Of a stretch of DNA of 64,000 nt, positions 16,941 to 25,977 are shown in pieces. Under the pieces are notes generated by a model. That model was not told the DNA's origin, did no database searches, and saw nothing but the letters and a program-made list of their open reading frames with translations. The DNA comes from an uncultured Lachnospiraceae bacterium. Lineage in GTDB: Bacteria; Bacillota; Clostridia; Lachnospirales; Lachnospiraceae. Positions within the stretch are counted from its first letter, which is position 1. Each line of letters begins with the position of its first letter. The position numbers and the translations under genes are program-made. The stretch is taken from positions 14,270 through 78,269 of the forward strand of contig CAJUMJ010000034.1 in the NCBI GenBank assembly GCA_910587095.1, read 5' to 3'.

Positions 16941-18395
16941 TTATTCATCCACCGAATAATTCGGCGCCTCTTTCGTAATATGAATGTCGTGAGGATGGCT
17001 CTCCTTCAGGGAAGCCGCCGATATCTTCACAAACCTGCCGTTTTGCTTCAGCTCTTCTATCGTGGACGTGCCGCAGTACCCCATACCGGAGCGCACCCCC
17101 CCCATCAACTGGAACACGGTGTCCTCCACGCTGCCTTTGTAAGCCACACGACCCTCGACGCCCTCCGGCACCAGCTTCTTGGCGTCCGTCTGGAAATAGC
17201 GGTCTTTACTGCCGTTCTCCATTGCCGCAATGGAACCCATGCCACGGTATACCTTGTATTTTCTGCCCTGATAAAGCTCGTAGGTGCCCGGGCTCTCCTC
17301 ACAGCCGGCAAACATACTACCCATCATGCAGACGTCACCGCCCGCCGCAATGGCTTTCGTCATATCGCCCGAATATTTGATACCGCCGTCCGCAATAATC
17401 GGTACGCCGAACTCCTTCGCCACCTCGTAAGCGTGCATGATCGCCGTAATCTGCGGCACACCGATACCCGCCACCACACGCGTGGTACAAATAGAACCGG
17501 GACCGATACCTACTTTGACCGCGTCGGCGCCCGCTTCGATCAGCGCCCTCGTACCCTGGCCGGTCGCCACGTTTCCCGCAATTACCTGTAAATCCGGATA
17601 TTTCTCCTTAATCATTCTCACGCATTTCAACACGTTCTCCGAGTGACCATGCGCGGAATCCAAAACAACTACGTCCACCTTTGCCTTGATCAGCTCTTCC
17701 ACCCGATCCAGCACATTGGCGGTTATACCCACGCCGGCGCCGCACAAAAGTCTCCCCTGGCTGTCCTTTGCGGAGATCGGATATTTGATGGTCTTCTCAA
17801 TATCCTTGATCGTGATCAGGCCCACCAGATTATAATCGTCATCCACGATGGGCAGTTTTTCCTTTCTCGCCCTCGCCAAAATCTCCTTCGCCTGGTCAAG
17901 CGTAATCCCCGCCTTTGCGGTAATCAGGTTTTCGGAAGTCATAGACTCTTTTATCTTCTTCTGAAAATCCGTCTCAAATTTCAAATCCCGGTTTGTGATG
18001 ATACCAACCAGCTTCCTTCCCTCGGTAATGGGAACGCCGGAAATCCTGAATTTTGCCATCAATGCATCAGCGTCAGCCAACGTACGCTCCGGAGTCAGGG
18101 AAAAAGGATCCGTAATAACGCCGTTCTCCGAACGCTTCACCTTATCCACCTCCTCGGCCTGCGCCTCTATGGACATGTTCTTGTGAATGATACCGATTCC
18201 TCCCTGTCTGGCCATAGCGATTGCCATCCTGTGCTCGGTCACAGTATCCATTCCCGCACTCATCATAGGAATATTCAGCCTGATCTTTTTTGTAAGATTC
18301 GTTGTCAAGTCCACCTGATTCGGAATCACCTGGGAATAACTCGGCACTAACAGTACGTCGTCAAAAGTAATTCCTTCGCCAATAATCTGACCCAT
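16941..18395 (-). CDS. guaB: Inosine-5'-monophosphate dehydrogenase
   Basis: 484 residues; oxidises IMP to XMP with NAD, the committed step to GMP. TIM-barrel plus a CBS pair inserted at ~95-205. Active-site loop GIGPGSICTTRVVAGIGVPQ carries the catalytic Cys, and the flap region has YRGMGSIAAM. The N-terminus MGQIIGEGITFDDVLLVPSYS is canonical. ATG 18395 follows AGGAGGAG; the open frame to 18623 reads through a hairpin-rich leader and is not coding. Confidence 0.97.
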   Translation of the reverse strand: MGQIIGEGITFDDVLLVPSYSQVIPNQVDLTTNLTKKIRLNIPMMSAGMDTVTEHRMAIAMARQGGIGIIHKNMSIEAQAEEVDKVKRSENGVITDPFSLTPERTLADADALMAKFRISGVPITEGRKLVGIITNRDLKFETDFQKKIKESMTSENLITAKAGITLDQAKEILARARKEKLPIVDDDYNLVGLITIKDIEKTIKYPISAKDSQGRLLCGAGVGITANVLDRVEELIKAKVDVVVLDSAHGHSENVLKCVRMIKEKYPDLQVIAGNVATGQGTRALIEAGADAVKVGIGPGSICTTRVVAGIGVPQITAIMHAYEVAKEFGVPIIADGGIKYSGDMTKAIAAGGDVCMMGSMFAGCEESPGTYELYQGRKYKVYRGMGSIAAMENGSKDRYFQTDAKKLVPEGVEGRVAYKGSVEDTVFQLMGGVRSGMGYCGTSTIEELKQNGRFVKISAASLKESHPHDIHITKEAPNYSVDE

Positions 18396-18527
18396 CTTCT
18401 CTCCTCCTGTGTCATTATGCTGGTTAGTAAGTAAGTTGTTTGCCGCAGGAAAAATAAATGCCGCTTCGCGTCCCTTTTTTTCTTTTGCGGCCTTTTTGAC
18501 TCGCAAACACGCGCTGGCGCGCTCCCT

Positions 18528-18652
18528 GTCCGGCTTTGCCGGACGTTTGCTCGTTATCGCCGCCGAGAAGCAAATGTCTGCTTCGCAGCCGCTTGCTTCT
18601 CTTTCGCGGCTAATATATGACAATACTGCCAGCTTTTTAACTGACAGTATTG
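18528..18652. repeat. Hairpin cluster in the guaB leader
   Basis: The 276-base gap upstream of guaB holds several perfect stem-loops: GTCCGGC/GCCGGAC (18528-18544, loop TTT), GAGAAGCAA/TTGCTTCTC (18565-18601) enclosing CTGC/GCAG, and CAATACTGCCAG/CTGACAGTATTG (18621-18652, one mismatch). No purine riboswitch core was recognised. They could be processing or attenuation structures. Confidence 0.5.
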
Positions 18653-18671
18653 GTTCAATCGCTTTATTCTG

Positions 18672-19175
18672 CTAATCCGTAAAAACCTTACGGGGTGCAA
18701 TACTCTGGATCGCCTTGATCAGCTCTGCGTTGGGCTCCAGAATAATCTTTGTATCGCCGTTCCAGACCATCATGTATCTTCTCTCCGGCTGCGCGGCAAT
18801 ACCTGAGCTGTAATCAGCCGTCTTCATCTGACGGTTTCTGTAGGAATCCAGCCTGTGGGAATTCAAAGGCGCAAAAATCTCCATCTGTTCGAGGGTATAG
18901 CTGGCCGCCTTCTTTCTACGGCTTTTCGCCATAACCTTGTCGATGCTGATCTCCCTGTCCACATACAAATACTCGTACTCAATATCCGCCTTCATGTAAG
19001 CAACATAAGCGCCCACAGCAGCCACAGCGGCCAACAGAAGCCCCGGTATGCCGGGCATAAATAAAAATCCGACCAGTACAAGCGCCACTGTCAGCATGAT
19101 CAGCAGGATTTTCAAAAACTTCCATATAAAAGACGGCTTTCTTGCCACCAGACACTCCACATATGTTTCACTCAT
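18672..19175 (-). CDS. Small membrane protein, DUF6106-like
   Basis: 167 residues: a short N-terminus, two adjacent hydrophobic spans (about 17-45 and 46-63) forming a hairpin, then a cytosolic domain with DIEYEYLYVDREISIDKVMAKSRRKKAASYTLEQMEI. This layout resembles the DUF6106 family seen in Lachnospiraceae, function unknown. GGAGG precedes the ATG. It is the first gene after a strong promoter (19318-19346) and may be co-transcribed with guaB, though a hairpin-rich 276-base gap separates them. Confidence 0.7.
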   Translation of the reverse strand: MSETYVECLVARKPSFIWKFLKILLIMLTVALVLVGFLFMPGIPGLLLAAVAAVGAYVAYMKADIEYEYLYVDREISIDKVMAKSRRKKAASYTLEQMEIFAPLNSHRLDSYRNRQMKTADYSSGIAAQPERRYMMVWNGDTKIILEPNAELIKAIQSIAPRKVFTD

Positions 19176-19317
19176 AAAGTAACCTCCGTCTTTAAAGACA
19201 AAACATTTTTCCAGTTTGGATCCTTTCCTGATCCATCCAAAAGACTCTCACGCCATTCGCCAGGCATCCGTGCTGGCACGGCGTCTGATTCATTGATCGC
19301 GGAAATAAATTTAGATT

Positions 19318-19346
19318 ATCATATAACAAATCCGGAAAAGTTGCAA
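19318..19346 (-). promoter_or_regulatory. Promoter upstream of the DUF6106-like gene
   Basis: Minus strand: TTGCAA, 17-base spacer, TATGAT, 143 bases before the ATG. It is a good sigma-A match. The leader between contains a CCGTGC/GCACGG hairpin (19268-19281). No other gene lies in the 211-base gap to the neighbouring reductase gene. Confidence 0.6.
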
Positions 19347-19386
19347 GCTCAAACGTGCCTTATCGGAAGCCGAATTACACAAAGCC

Positions 19387-20433
19387 TCACTTCCCGGCCA
19401 TCACCTTTCCGTATTCCTCCCGCTTGTCCCTCATCAGTTCAAGTCCCCGGGACAGCTCTTCTAAAGGAAATCTGTGCGTAATCACCTGCGCGGGCGCAAT
19501 CCGTCCGACCCGCAGCCTGTCCAACACATAATGCCAGTCGTCCTCCAAGCTGTGTGTAAAAGAAGAATTCCATGTCCCGAGCACTGTCAACTGATTGCGC
19601 AAGATCTTCCAATAAACATCTTTCGGAAGCGTCATATCCGAAGCCGGATTCCCGACCAGCATAATCCGCCCGCCCGGCCCTGTCATTCTGACCGCCTGCG
19701 CCACCGTCTCATTTCTTCCTACGCATTCGAAAAATACATCCGCTCCCTTTTTACCTGTCCGTTCCTCCAGCCACTTTTCCACGTCCTGCTTCCTGCCGTC
19801 GCAAAAAGACTCCTCCGGCAAGCCAAACTTGACGGCCATCCGCTTCTGGAAATCCTTGTTGCCTACGGCGAGAATATTTGTATGCCCCGCCTCAATCAAA
19901 AACATGAGCAAAAACAGACCGATCGTCCCCAGGCCGCAGATCGCAACACACTCATCCTCTGCGGGAGCAATCCTTCTCATGGAATGAACCGCCACTGCCA
20001 TGGGCTCGAGCATCGCCGCCTCCTCAAAGCTTGCTCCGTCAGGAAGTTCGAGCAGGCATTTTTCAGGAACCGCCACATACTCCGCAAATCCCCCGTCCCT
20101 GCGTGATCCCATATAGCTGTAGTGCCTGCACATCTCATACTGCTCTTTTTGGCAAGGCCGACATTCCCCACAGGGAATCAGCGGAAACACGCCGACTCTT
20201 TTTCCCAGCCAGCCTGCGTCCACACCCGCACCCACAGCCTCCACCTGCCCGGCAAATTCATGTCCCGGTATGAGAGGATAGGAATACGTTCCGGTATGAA
20301 AAACTCGCGGAATATCGGAGCCGCAGATCCCTACCGCTTTTACCGCAAGCAGCGCCTCGTTCTCTCCCATTGTAGGAGTGTTTGTATTCTCAAATCTCAA
20401 ATCATTGATACCGTGCAACACCCATGCTTTCAC
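19387..20433 (-). CDS. TarJ-like zinc-dependent polyol-phosphate dehydrogenase (pentulose-5-phosphate reductase)
   Basis: About 348 residues, medium-chain zinc dehydrogenase. Catalytic zinc site GICGSD and GHEFAGQVEAVG; structural zinc cluster CGECRPCQKEQYEMC; NAD(P) site GLGTIGLFL. Its place after a TarI/IspD-like cytidylyltransferase argues that it reduces a pentulose phosphate to a polyol phosphate (ribitol-5-phosphate in TarJ). GTG 20433 (VKAWVLHG) is chosen because AGGAGG lies just upstream and the family begins at this point; an in-frame ATG at 20550 would add 39 unrelated residues. Last gene of the epimerase-cytidylyltransferase-reductase set. Confidence 0.83.
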   Translation of the reverse strand: MKAWVLHGINDLRFENTNTPTMGENEALLAVKAVGICGSDIPRVFHTGTYSYPLIPGHEFAGQVEAVGAGVDAGWLGKRVGVFPLIPCGECRPCQKEQYEMCRHYSYMGSRRDGGFAEYVAVPEKCLLELPDGASFEEAAMLEPMAVAVHSMRRIAPAEDECVAICGLGTIGLFLLMFLIEAGHTNILAVGNKDFQKRMAVKFGLPEESFCDGRKQDVEKWLEERTGKKGADVFFECVGRNETVAQAVRMTGPGGRIMLVGNPASDMTLPKDVYWKILRNQLTVLGTWNSSFTHSLEDDWHYVLDRLRVGRIAPAQVITHRFPLEELSRGLELMRDKREEYGKVMAGK

Positions 20434-20561
20434 TTTTTCCTCCTGTCCCGAGCTCTTGCCCTCTTCGTCAAAGCTTCCTGCCTCAGCCAACACCTCCACG
20501 GCCGGTTTTCCGGATAAATACCAAGCTTCTTCTCCATTGTTATAACACATTCAGGCCCGCC

Positions 20562-21299
20562 CTAAAATATCGATTGGAACCGCTCCAAATCCGCCATCGT
20601 GGTTATTTTATAATTCCCCTCGTCCCCCGGAATCATGGCGACATCCATTCCCGCCATAACCGCAGGCTCCGTGGAACCGTTGATTTGCAAAATCTTTTCC
20701 GGCAAAAGCCTCCGGTTCGCCTCATAATATTTCCCCAACGCAAAAATCTCGGGCGCCTGCCCCGCAAAAATCCGGCTGCGCTCCAGAAGAGACGAAACCC
20801 TGACACCGTCCTCGCTGTAATATACCGTATCCTTCATAGGCAGAACAGGCAAAGCGCCGTCATGCCCCCCTGCCACGGCTTCCAGACAGTCCGAAATCTG
20901 TTTGGCCGACACACGGGGCCTGGCCGCGTCATGAATCAGCACGTAATCGGAATCCGCAGCATATTTTCTGATGTCCTCAAGACCGTTCAAAATAGAAAGC
21001 TGCCTCGTCCTGCCCGGCTCGGAAAATCCCCGAAACTTGCCGCAAATCCCGCTTCCTCCGCCAATTTCAACGCTGCCCTTTTCCTTTCGACCGGCATCCA
21101 AAGCAGCCATGCACTCTAATACAACCTCGCGCCACATCTCGTCCGCCACAATTTGCACCGAATCTATACCCCCATGGGAGAGTATTGTCTTCAGACAACA
21201 GGCAATGATCGGCTTGTTATTCACTTTTATGTACTGTTTCGGCGTCTCCGTCCCCATTCTTGTCCCTGTTCCGCCTGACAGAAGAAGCGCTGTCACCAT
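20562..21299 (-). CDS. IspD/TarI family cytidylyltransferase
   Basis: 245 residues. Transfers CMP from CTP to a polyol or erythritol phosphate. Nucleotide-binding GGTGTRMGTETPKQYIKVNNKPI at the N-terminus, VLIHDAARPRVS at ~130 and the final KITTMADLERFQSI are shared by IspD and TarI. The choice between isoprenoid synthesis and polyol activation is made by context: a TarJ-like reductase follows and a pentulose epimerase precedes, and a CDP-glycerol-type polymerase lies next. It has a good GGGGGTGAGG ribosome binding site. Confidence 0.85.
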   Translation of the reverse strand: MVTALLLSGGTGTRMGTETPKQYIKVNNKPIIACCLKTILSHGGIDSVQIVADEMWREVVLECMAALDAGRKEKGSVEIGGGSGICGKFRGFSEPGRTRQLSILNGLEDIRKYAADSDYVLIHDAARPRVSAKQISDCLEAVAGGHDGALPVLPMKDTVYYSEDGVRVSSLLERSRIFAGQAPEIFALGKYYEANRRLLPEKILQINGSTEPAVMAGMDVAMIPGDEGNYKITTMADLERFQSIF

Positions 21300-21378
21300 A
21301 TCCTCACCCCCAATGCAGTCTATGCCAAAACAGAAACGGCTATGTCAGAAAAACTTCCTGAAAAGCCGTCCGTTTTAC

Positions 21379-22041
21379 TCAAAATTTCAAGTTTTTGATA
21401 TTTCTGAGCGTTTCCCCGTAAGGCGCTTCCTTCCCGAAAAGGAGCGTCGTGCCAAGCACGAAGCTCTTCACACCCCTGGGGGCATACTGCTTGATCTTGT
21501 CCTCCCCGCAGGCACCGTCCCAGCAGATCTCGAAGTTCGCCTCATCCTTGATCGACAAAAGCCTGGTAATTTTCTTCCCGACATAAGGCATGTACATCTG
21601 TCCTGCGTTTCCCGGGTTTACCGCCATCACCAATACCCGTTTCACAATCACAAGCATCTCCATCACCGTCTCAATACTCGTTCCCGGATTAATGGCGATT
21701 CCCGGCACCATACCCGCGTTAATGATCTTCTGCAACGTGGTGGATGGATGGTATTCCGCCTCCGGGTGAATATAGACAGTGTCGCCCTGGCGCAGGTTCT
21801 CCAGGAATATATGTATGTTGTTGTTCGGATGCTCTATCATCAGATGAACATCCAACGGTTTTTTCGCCGCCGAGGCAATAAACCTCATATCATTCAAAGA
21901 CATGGCAAAATTAGGGACATAGCGCCCGTCCATGATATCAATGTGGAAGGAATCGATACCGCCCTCCTCCAAATCATGCACTTCTTTTTCGAGATTGCCG
22001 TAGTTGGCACACATCATGGATGCCGTCAATTCAAATTTCAT
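21379..22041 (-). CDS. Ribulose-phosphate 3-epimerase family protein
   Basis: 220 residues, a TIM-barrel epimerase of the Rpe/AlsE group. Catalytic features are kept: FHIDIMDGRYVPNF, LDVHLM, MAVNPGNAGQ and a C-terminal DGA(C) in place of the usual DGG, more like allulose-phosphate epimerases. Lying directly upstream of the TarI-like and TarJ-like genes, it probably sets which pentulose phosphate is reduced (ribulose- or xylulose-5-phosphate) rather than serving central metabolism. ATG 22041 follows AAGGTGA; the frame continues to 22113 across the promoter. Confidence 0.85.
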   Translation of the reverse strand: MKFELTASMMCANYGNLEKEVHDLEEGGIDSFHIDIMDGRYVPNFAMSLNDMRFIASAAKKPLDVHLMIEHPNNNIHIFLENLRQGDTVYIHPEAEYHPSTTLQKIINAGMVPGIAINPGTSIETVMEMLVIVKRVLVMAVNPGNAGQMYMPYVGKKITRLLSIKDEANFEICWDGACGEDKIKQYAPRGVKSFVLGTTLLFGKEAPYGETLRNIKNLKF

Positions 22042-22074
22042 TCGATTCACCTTTTCTATATTTTTCTCTCGTAC

Positions 22075-22113
22075 ACATAATACTATTATGTATGAAAAGC
22101 CCCGGACAATCAA
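22075..22113 (-). promoter_or_regulatory. Promoter with overlapping 17-bp palindrome, polyol module
   Basis: Minus strand: TTGATT (22113-22108), 17-base spacer, CATAAT (22090-22085). A palindrome ACATAATA-C-TATTATGT (22075-22091) covers the -10 box, an arrangement typical of a repressor operator. It would control the epimerase, cytidylyltransferase and reductase genes separately from the upstream glycan operon. Confidence 0.55.
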
Positions 22114-22175
22114 GATAATAAATTAAATTTCCAATCATTACGCATTATTCAGCCGCCAACTGACCGTCTTTTTCT

Positions 22176-23717
22176 TTATACCGTGATTTGCAATGCCTCC
22201 AATATCCTCCTGCAGCTTTGGTCATCGCCAAAGCGATGCATTTTTTGTTTGAGCGCCCGTCTTTTCTGCATTGTCGCATCCTGTCTGTCAGCCACTTCCT
22301 TTACAAATTTGCACATGTCCTCAAAACAAAATATTTCTTTTCCCGGAAGCCACTCCCTGATATTCTCAAAAACAAATCCCCGGCTCCTCTCGTATTCTTC
22401 CACATCTTCCAGCATAAACGCAATCGGTCTGTCCAACAGCATATAGTCCACTGCCGCCGAAGAGTAGTCGCTGATCAGTGCATCCGCATGTCCCAGCAGA
22501 CGGTTTATAGGAACATCTTTCTCCACCATCTCCTCATTTTCAATCAAGTGAATATTCGAACATCCCTCACAGAACACCTCTTTTCTATCCTGAAACGGAT
22601 GCAGCTTTACAACCAAAACTATATTTTCCTTCTCCAAATATGTATTCAGTTCCATCAACTGATTTTTTGTATTCACGATCGGCAGCCCTGTCTCCGATTC
22701 CAGCGCATATTCATTTAGCTGCGCCAGCTTTCGCTCTGTAGATCGAAATGTAGGAAGCCAAAATATGTATTTTTCAGCGTATGGAATATGCAGTTTTGTA
22801 ACGTCGTCTCTGTCCGAATGAAACAGCCAGTCCTGCTTCGCATAACCGGTCACAAGAACCTGCTCTTTTCGCAGACCGTAAATGTCCGTGTGAATATCCG
22901 CATACAAATCGCTGATAACCGTTGTGTACTCATAACGTTTTTCGCAGCGTACAAAATTAACTCTCGTTTTAAAGCCGCATCCATGCCATAATTGTACCCT
23001 GATCTGGTCTTTCCTGCAATTTCTTGCAAATCCATAGGCATCCGTAAAAAAGATATACTTTGCCAGACATAAAGCACGATAATACGCTTCCCGCTCTGCC
23101 GGTTTCTCGGAAACCGACCAGTCAAAAGACAAAAAGCTTACATTTTCCACATTCCCATATCCTTCAAACTCTTCCGGATTCTTAACAAACCAAATTAGCT
23201 CATATGTATGATTCATTCCACTTTTGAGCGCATACTCAAACAACGCTCTGGCATTGTCTGAAAAGTCCATACCTTTTACATAAGAAGAAGCGTGTGGGCC
23301 GCTTCGAAACACAATGATATTATCCAGGGGTACATCTGCATATTTCTCGCGATAGTAATCTTCAAACTCTGTTTCCCTGTTTGCGAAATAATAGATCGTG
23401 ATATCCGGCGCATTCTCTCCCAAAACTGTAACGATGTCTTCAAATACTTCTCTATAATAATCGCTTGTTATTACAATAGCTGTTTCCTCAAGCGCTTCTC
23501 TTATTAAATAAGATATATGTACTACTTCGATCTCTTTTCCATGGAAAATAAAATGCCCTAAATTTCTCCGGTTTGTGTCCACAATATAAGATATTCGTCC
23601 AAGAACATCATATTTGCCGCAAAACTCTTCCAAATAGGCAATTGATTTTTCCACACAGCAGATTTTTTTCCCAAGCAAACAATTACTATTTTTTTCTGTG
23701 AGCTTTGACAGGGTCAT
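22176..23717 (-). CDS. CDP-glycerol:polyglycerophosphate transferase-like (TagB/TagF/TarL type)
   Basis: 513 residues. The C-terminal two-thirds has the TagF-type transferase signature: VQLWHGCGFKTR (~240), YVTGY-like LVTGYAKQDWLF, WLPTFRSTE, VVKLHPFQDR and ALISDYSSAAVDYMLLDRPI, the DYSS motif being part of the active site. It polymerises or transfers a polyol-phosphate from a CDP-polyol at the cytoplasmic membrane face. The N-terminal ~150 residues (CCVEKSIAYLEEF...SYIVDTNRRN) resemble the Rossmann-like domain shared by other proteins of this locus. Good AAAGGAG site. Likely polymerase for the CDP-polyol made by the adjacent module. Confidence 0.87.
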   Translation of the reverse strand: MTLSKLTEKNSNCLLGKKICCVEKSIAYLEEFCGKYDVLGRISYIVDTNRRNLGHFIFHGKEIEVVHISYLIREALEETAIVITSDYYREVFEDIVTVLGENAPDITIYYFANRETEFEDYYREKYADVPLDNIIVFRSGPHASSYVKGMDFSDNARALFEYALKSGMNHTYELIWFVKNPEEFEGYGNVENVSFLSFDWSVSEKPAEREAYYRALCLAKYIFFTDAYGFARNCRKDQIRVQLWHGCGFKTRVNFVRCEKRYEYTTVISDLYADIHTDIYGLRKEQVLVTGYAKQDWLFHSDRDDVTKLHIPYAEKYIFWLPTFRSTERKLAQLNEYALESETGLPIVNTKNQLMELNTYLEKENIVLVVKLHPFQDRKEVFCEGCSNIHLIENEEMVEKDVPINRLLGHADALISDYSSAAVDYMLLDRPIAFMLEDVEEYERSRGFVFENIREWLPGKEIFCFEDMCKFVKEVADRQDATMQKRRALKQKMHRFGDDQSCRRILEALQITV

Positions 23718-23732
23718 AACACACGTCTCCTT

Positions 23733-25283
23733 TTAGCTTCCGCCACTCAGATACTTGCCGGCATCTTTAAAAAAGCTGATAATAATTATCAATATGACGA
23801 TTCCGATCGGAAACGCCGCTATAATGGAAACCGACTGCAAACTGTACATAGAATTTTCAGTAAATATTAAAGCAATTGGGAGCAAAATAAACATAACCGC
23901 CCAAAAAACCCTTACTCTTTTATCCGGTTCCGTACTTACACAGAGCTTTTTATAAGAATATGCAGAAACCACCATCGTCAATGCGTCAAAAGTTGTCGAG
24001 TAAAACGCAATCATCGTAACAATCAGTAACACCAAAGCGATCTTCGATAACGGAAGCGTCTCAATTACTTCTAATATCGCCTCGGCATAACTGCCTCCCT
24101 TTGCAATAAACCCGGAAATCTCTACCCCATGTTTCAATTCCTGTGCCATTCCATAATTCCCGAGAATAATAAAGGACATAAAAGTCCCCGCAAGCCCCCA
24201 TGCATATCCCCCAAGAATCGTATTCTTCACAGTCCTGCCCTCACTGATCACACCGATAAAAAACGGCGTTGCCACACACCAGACCATCCAGTAAGACCAG
24301 TAATAAATAGTCCAGTTCTGTGGAAACGAGGTTTCCCTAAGCGGATCCATCCATGTAGACATTGAAATAAAGTTTTGCGCCATATTTCCCATTGCGGAAA
24401 ATCCGGTTTCCAAAATATACCTCGCTTCCCCGCCGCCAAAAAGCACATACGAAAGCAGCAAAAAGAAAAGATAGGCGCAATATGTAGCAAGCTTCGAAAC
24501 GCCTCTCATCCCAAACCACACCGTCATTGTGTAAACAAATGCGATCAGAAACAATACCGCCACAGTCATTCGTACGCCAGGCGAAATTCCGAATAGACGT
24601 CCAATGGCCCCTGATAACAGAGGCGTCGCCAGGGAAAATGTGGTAGCCGTTCCCGCTATCAATGCAAAAATAGCCGTCAAGTCAATGAGCTTTCCCCACC
24701 CTCCGTCTGTCCTGCTTCCAAGTAACGGCCTGCACGCTTCCGAAAACTTCTGTTTCTCTCGCTTTCTGACATGCAGCATAAACCCAAATGCAACTGCCAG
24801 TATAATATAAAAGCTCCAGGCAATCGGCCCCCAATGGAACAACGGATATGTGGACGCCCATTTTTGGACCCCGCCCATACTTTCGATTAACGGCTCATTG
24901 GCATAGAGAGCCCATTCACACAGGGAGTAAAACAGGATATCCGCCGCCATAGTAGAAGTAAATATCATCGTTCCCCAGCGAAAGGAAGAATACCGTGGAG
25001 TTGGCATATCGCCAAGCCTGATTTGACCGAACTTCGAAAAAGCAACATATATCGTGCATCCGAATATGCCTAAGCCCAGTATTGCGTAATACAGCCCCCC
25101 TTCATCGCCCAAAAGCGTTCTGATCACGCCCAGTACAGCCGAAGAATCCCCCGGAAAAATCATAAAAATACCATCCAGCAGAATAACTGCTGCCAAAGGT
25201 AACATGATCGTTATCCAATCAATCTGTCTTCGCAAACCTGTTTTCCTTATATTATCAGACTGCGTTTCCCGCATATTTTTCAT
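23733..25283 (-). CDS. BCCT family transporter (choline/betaine type)
   Basis: 516 residues with about 12 membrane spans. BCCT hallmarks: WTIYYWSYWMVWCVATPFFIGVISEGRT, including the Trp-rich segment, and FHWGPIAWSFYIILAVAFGF. It imports a quaternary amine, most likely choline given that choline kinase (LicA) and cytidylyltransferase (LicC) genes lie immediately upstream. In classical lic loci this position is held by the unrelated LicB permease, so this looks like a non-orthologous replacement. The start overlaps the end of licC by 29 bases. Confidence 0.88.
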   Translation of the reverse strand: MKNMRETQSDNIRKTGLRRQIDWITIMLPLAAVILLDGIFMIFPGDSSAVLGVIRTLLGDEGGLYYAILGLGIFGCTIYVAFSKFGQIRLGDMPTPRYSSFRWGTMIFTSTMAADILFYSLCEWALYANEPLIESMGGVQKWASTYPLFHWGPIAWSFYIILAVAFGFMLHVRKREKQKFSEACRPLLGSRTDGGWGKLIDLTAIFALIAGTATTFSLATPLLSGAIGRLFGISPGVRMTVAVLFLIAFVYTMTVWFGMRGVSKLATYCAYLFFLLLSYVLFGGGEARYILETGFSAMGNMAQNFISMSTWMDPLRETSFPQNWTIYYWSYWMVWCVATPFFIGVISEGRTVKNTILGGYAWGLAGTFMSFIILGNYGMAQELKHGVEISGFIAKGGSYAEAILEVIETLPLSKIALVLLIVTMIAFYSTTFDALTMVVSAYSYKKLCVSTEPDKRVRVFWAVMFILLPIALIFTENSMYSLQSVSIIAAFPIGIVILIIIISFFKDAGKYLSGGS

Positions 25284-25977
25284 AAGTTTTATCTATCCTT
25301 ATCAACTCTTCCAGACTGTCAATCTCTGTAACGTCCTGCGCTCTCATAGGTTTAATCCCTAACCGATACTCTTCGGGGTAGCAGAACAACGCAACATCAT
25401 CCCAATATATCTGCTTATGGTTTTTCTGTTCAAACTCAATTTCCAAATGTCTCCGTAGTTTTCTGCCGTCCTCTTTCGTCCATCTTGAAATGCTGTACAA
25501 TTGCCAGCCGGCTGTACCTCCTGATCTGCTGCACTTTGTCACAATGCCATTCTCTACGGTCAAAAGCCATTCTTTCGTCTCAACATCCGTCCATACGCAG
25601 TTATAACCGGATTTTTCCGTCTCCGGAGACAGAACCAGCTTATTGTTTATCATCTGATCCCCATCCAGTATCATGGCATTTTCAATATAATTTCTCGCCG
25701 CATAGAGAGAAGAAATATTATTCGTTTCCCGGTAATACGGATTATAAAGAAGCGACACCCCCGGATATTTCTCCTCCAGATAACCAAATTGTTCCCGCAA
25801 ATGCCCTGTCACTATATATACCTCATTGATACCGTTTTGACGCAATCCTTGAATAGCTGTTTCAATCATCGGTTTTCCCATGACGCTGACCAGCGGTTTG
25901 GGAATATTGGCAGTCAGAGGCATCATTCTGCTGCCTGTTCCCGCTGCCATGATAATCGCTCTTCTGACGTATTCCAT
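25255..25977 (-). CDS. licC: LicC-like phosphocholine cytidylyltransferase
   Basis: 240 residues, NTP-transferase fold: AIIMAAGTGSRMMPLTANIPKPLVSVMGKPMI at the N-terminus, VYIVTGHLREQF, YNPYYRETNNISSLYAAR and the Mg-binding AMILDGDQMI, followed by a DDVALF near the C-terminus. Converts phosphocholine and CTP to CDP-choline. It overlaps the 3' end of licA by 55 bases, an unusually long overlap that implies tight translational coupling. Confidence 0.86.
   Translation of the reverse strand: MEYVRRAIIMAAGTGSRMMPLTANIPKPLVSVMGKPMIETAIQGLRQNGINEVYIVTGHLREQFGYLEEKYPGVSLLYNPYYRETNNISSLYAARNYIENAMILDGDQMINNKLVLSPETEKSGYNCVWTDVETKEWLLTVENGIVTKCSRSGGTAGWQLYSISRWTKEDGRKLRRHLEIEFEQKNHKQIYWDDVALFCYPEEYRLGIKPMRAQDVTEIDSLEELIRIDKTYEKYAGNAV

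Noticed and set aside
18396..18671. Possible purine riboswitch before guaB
   Set aside because: The gap has many hairpins but no conserved purine-aptamer core pattern could be traced.
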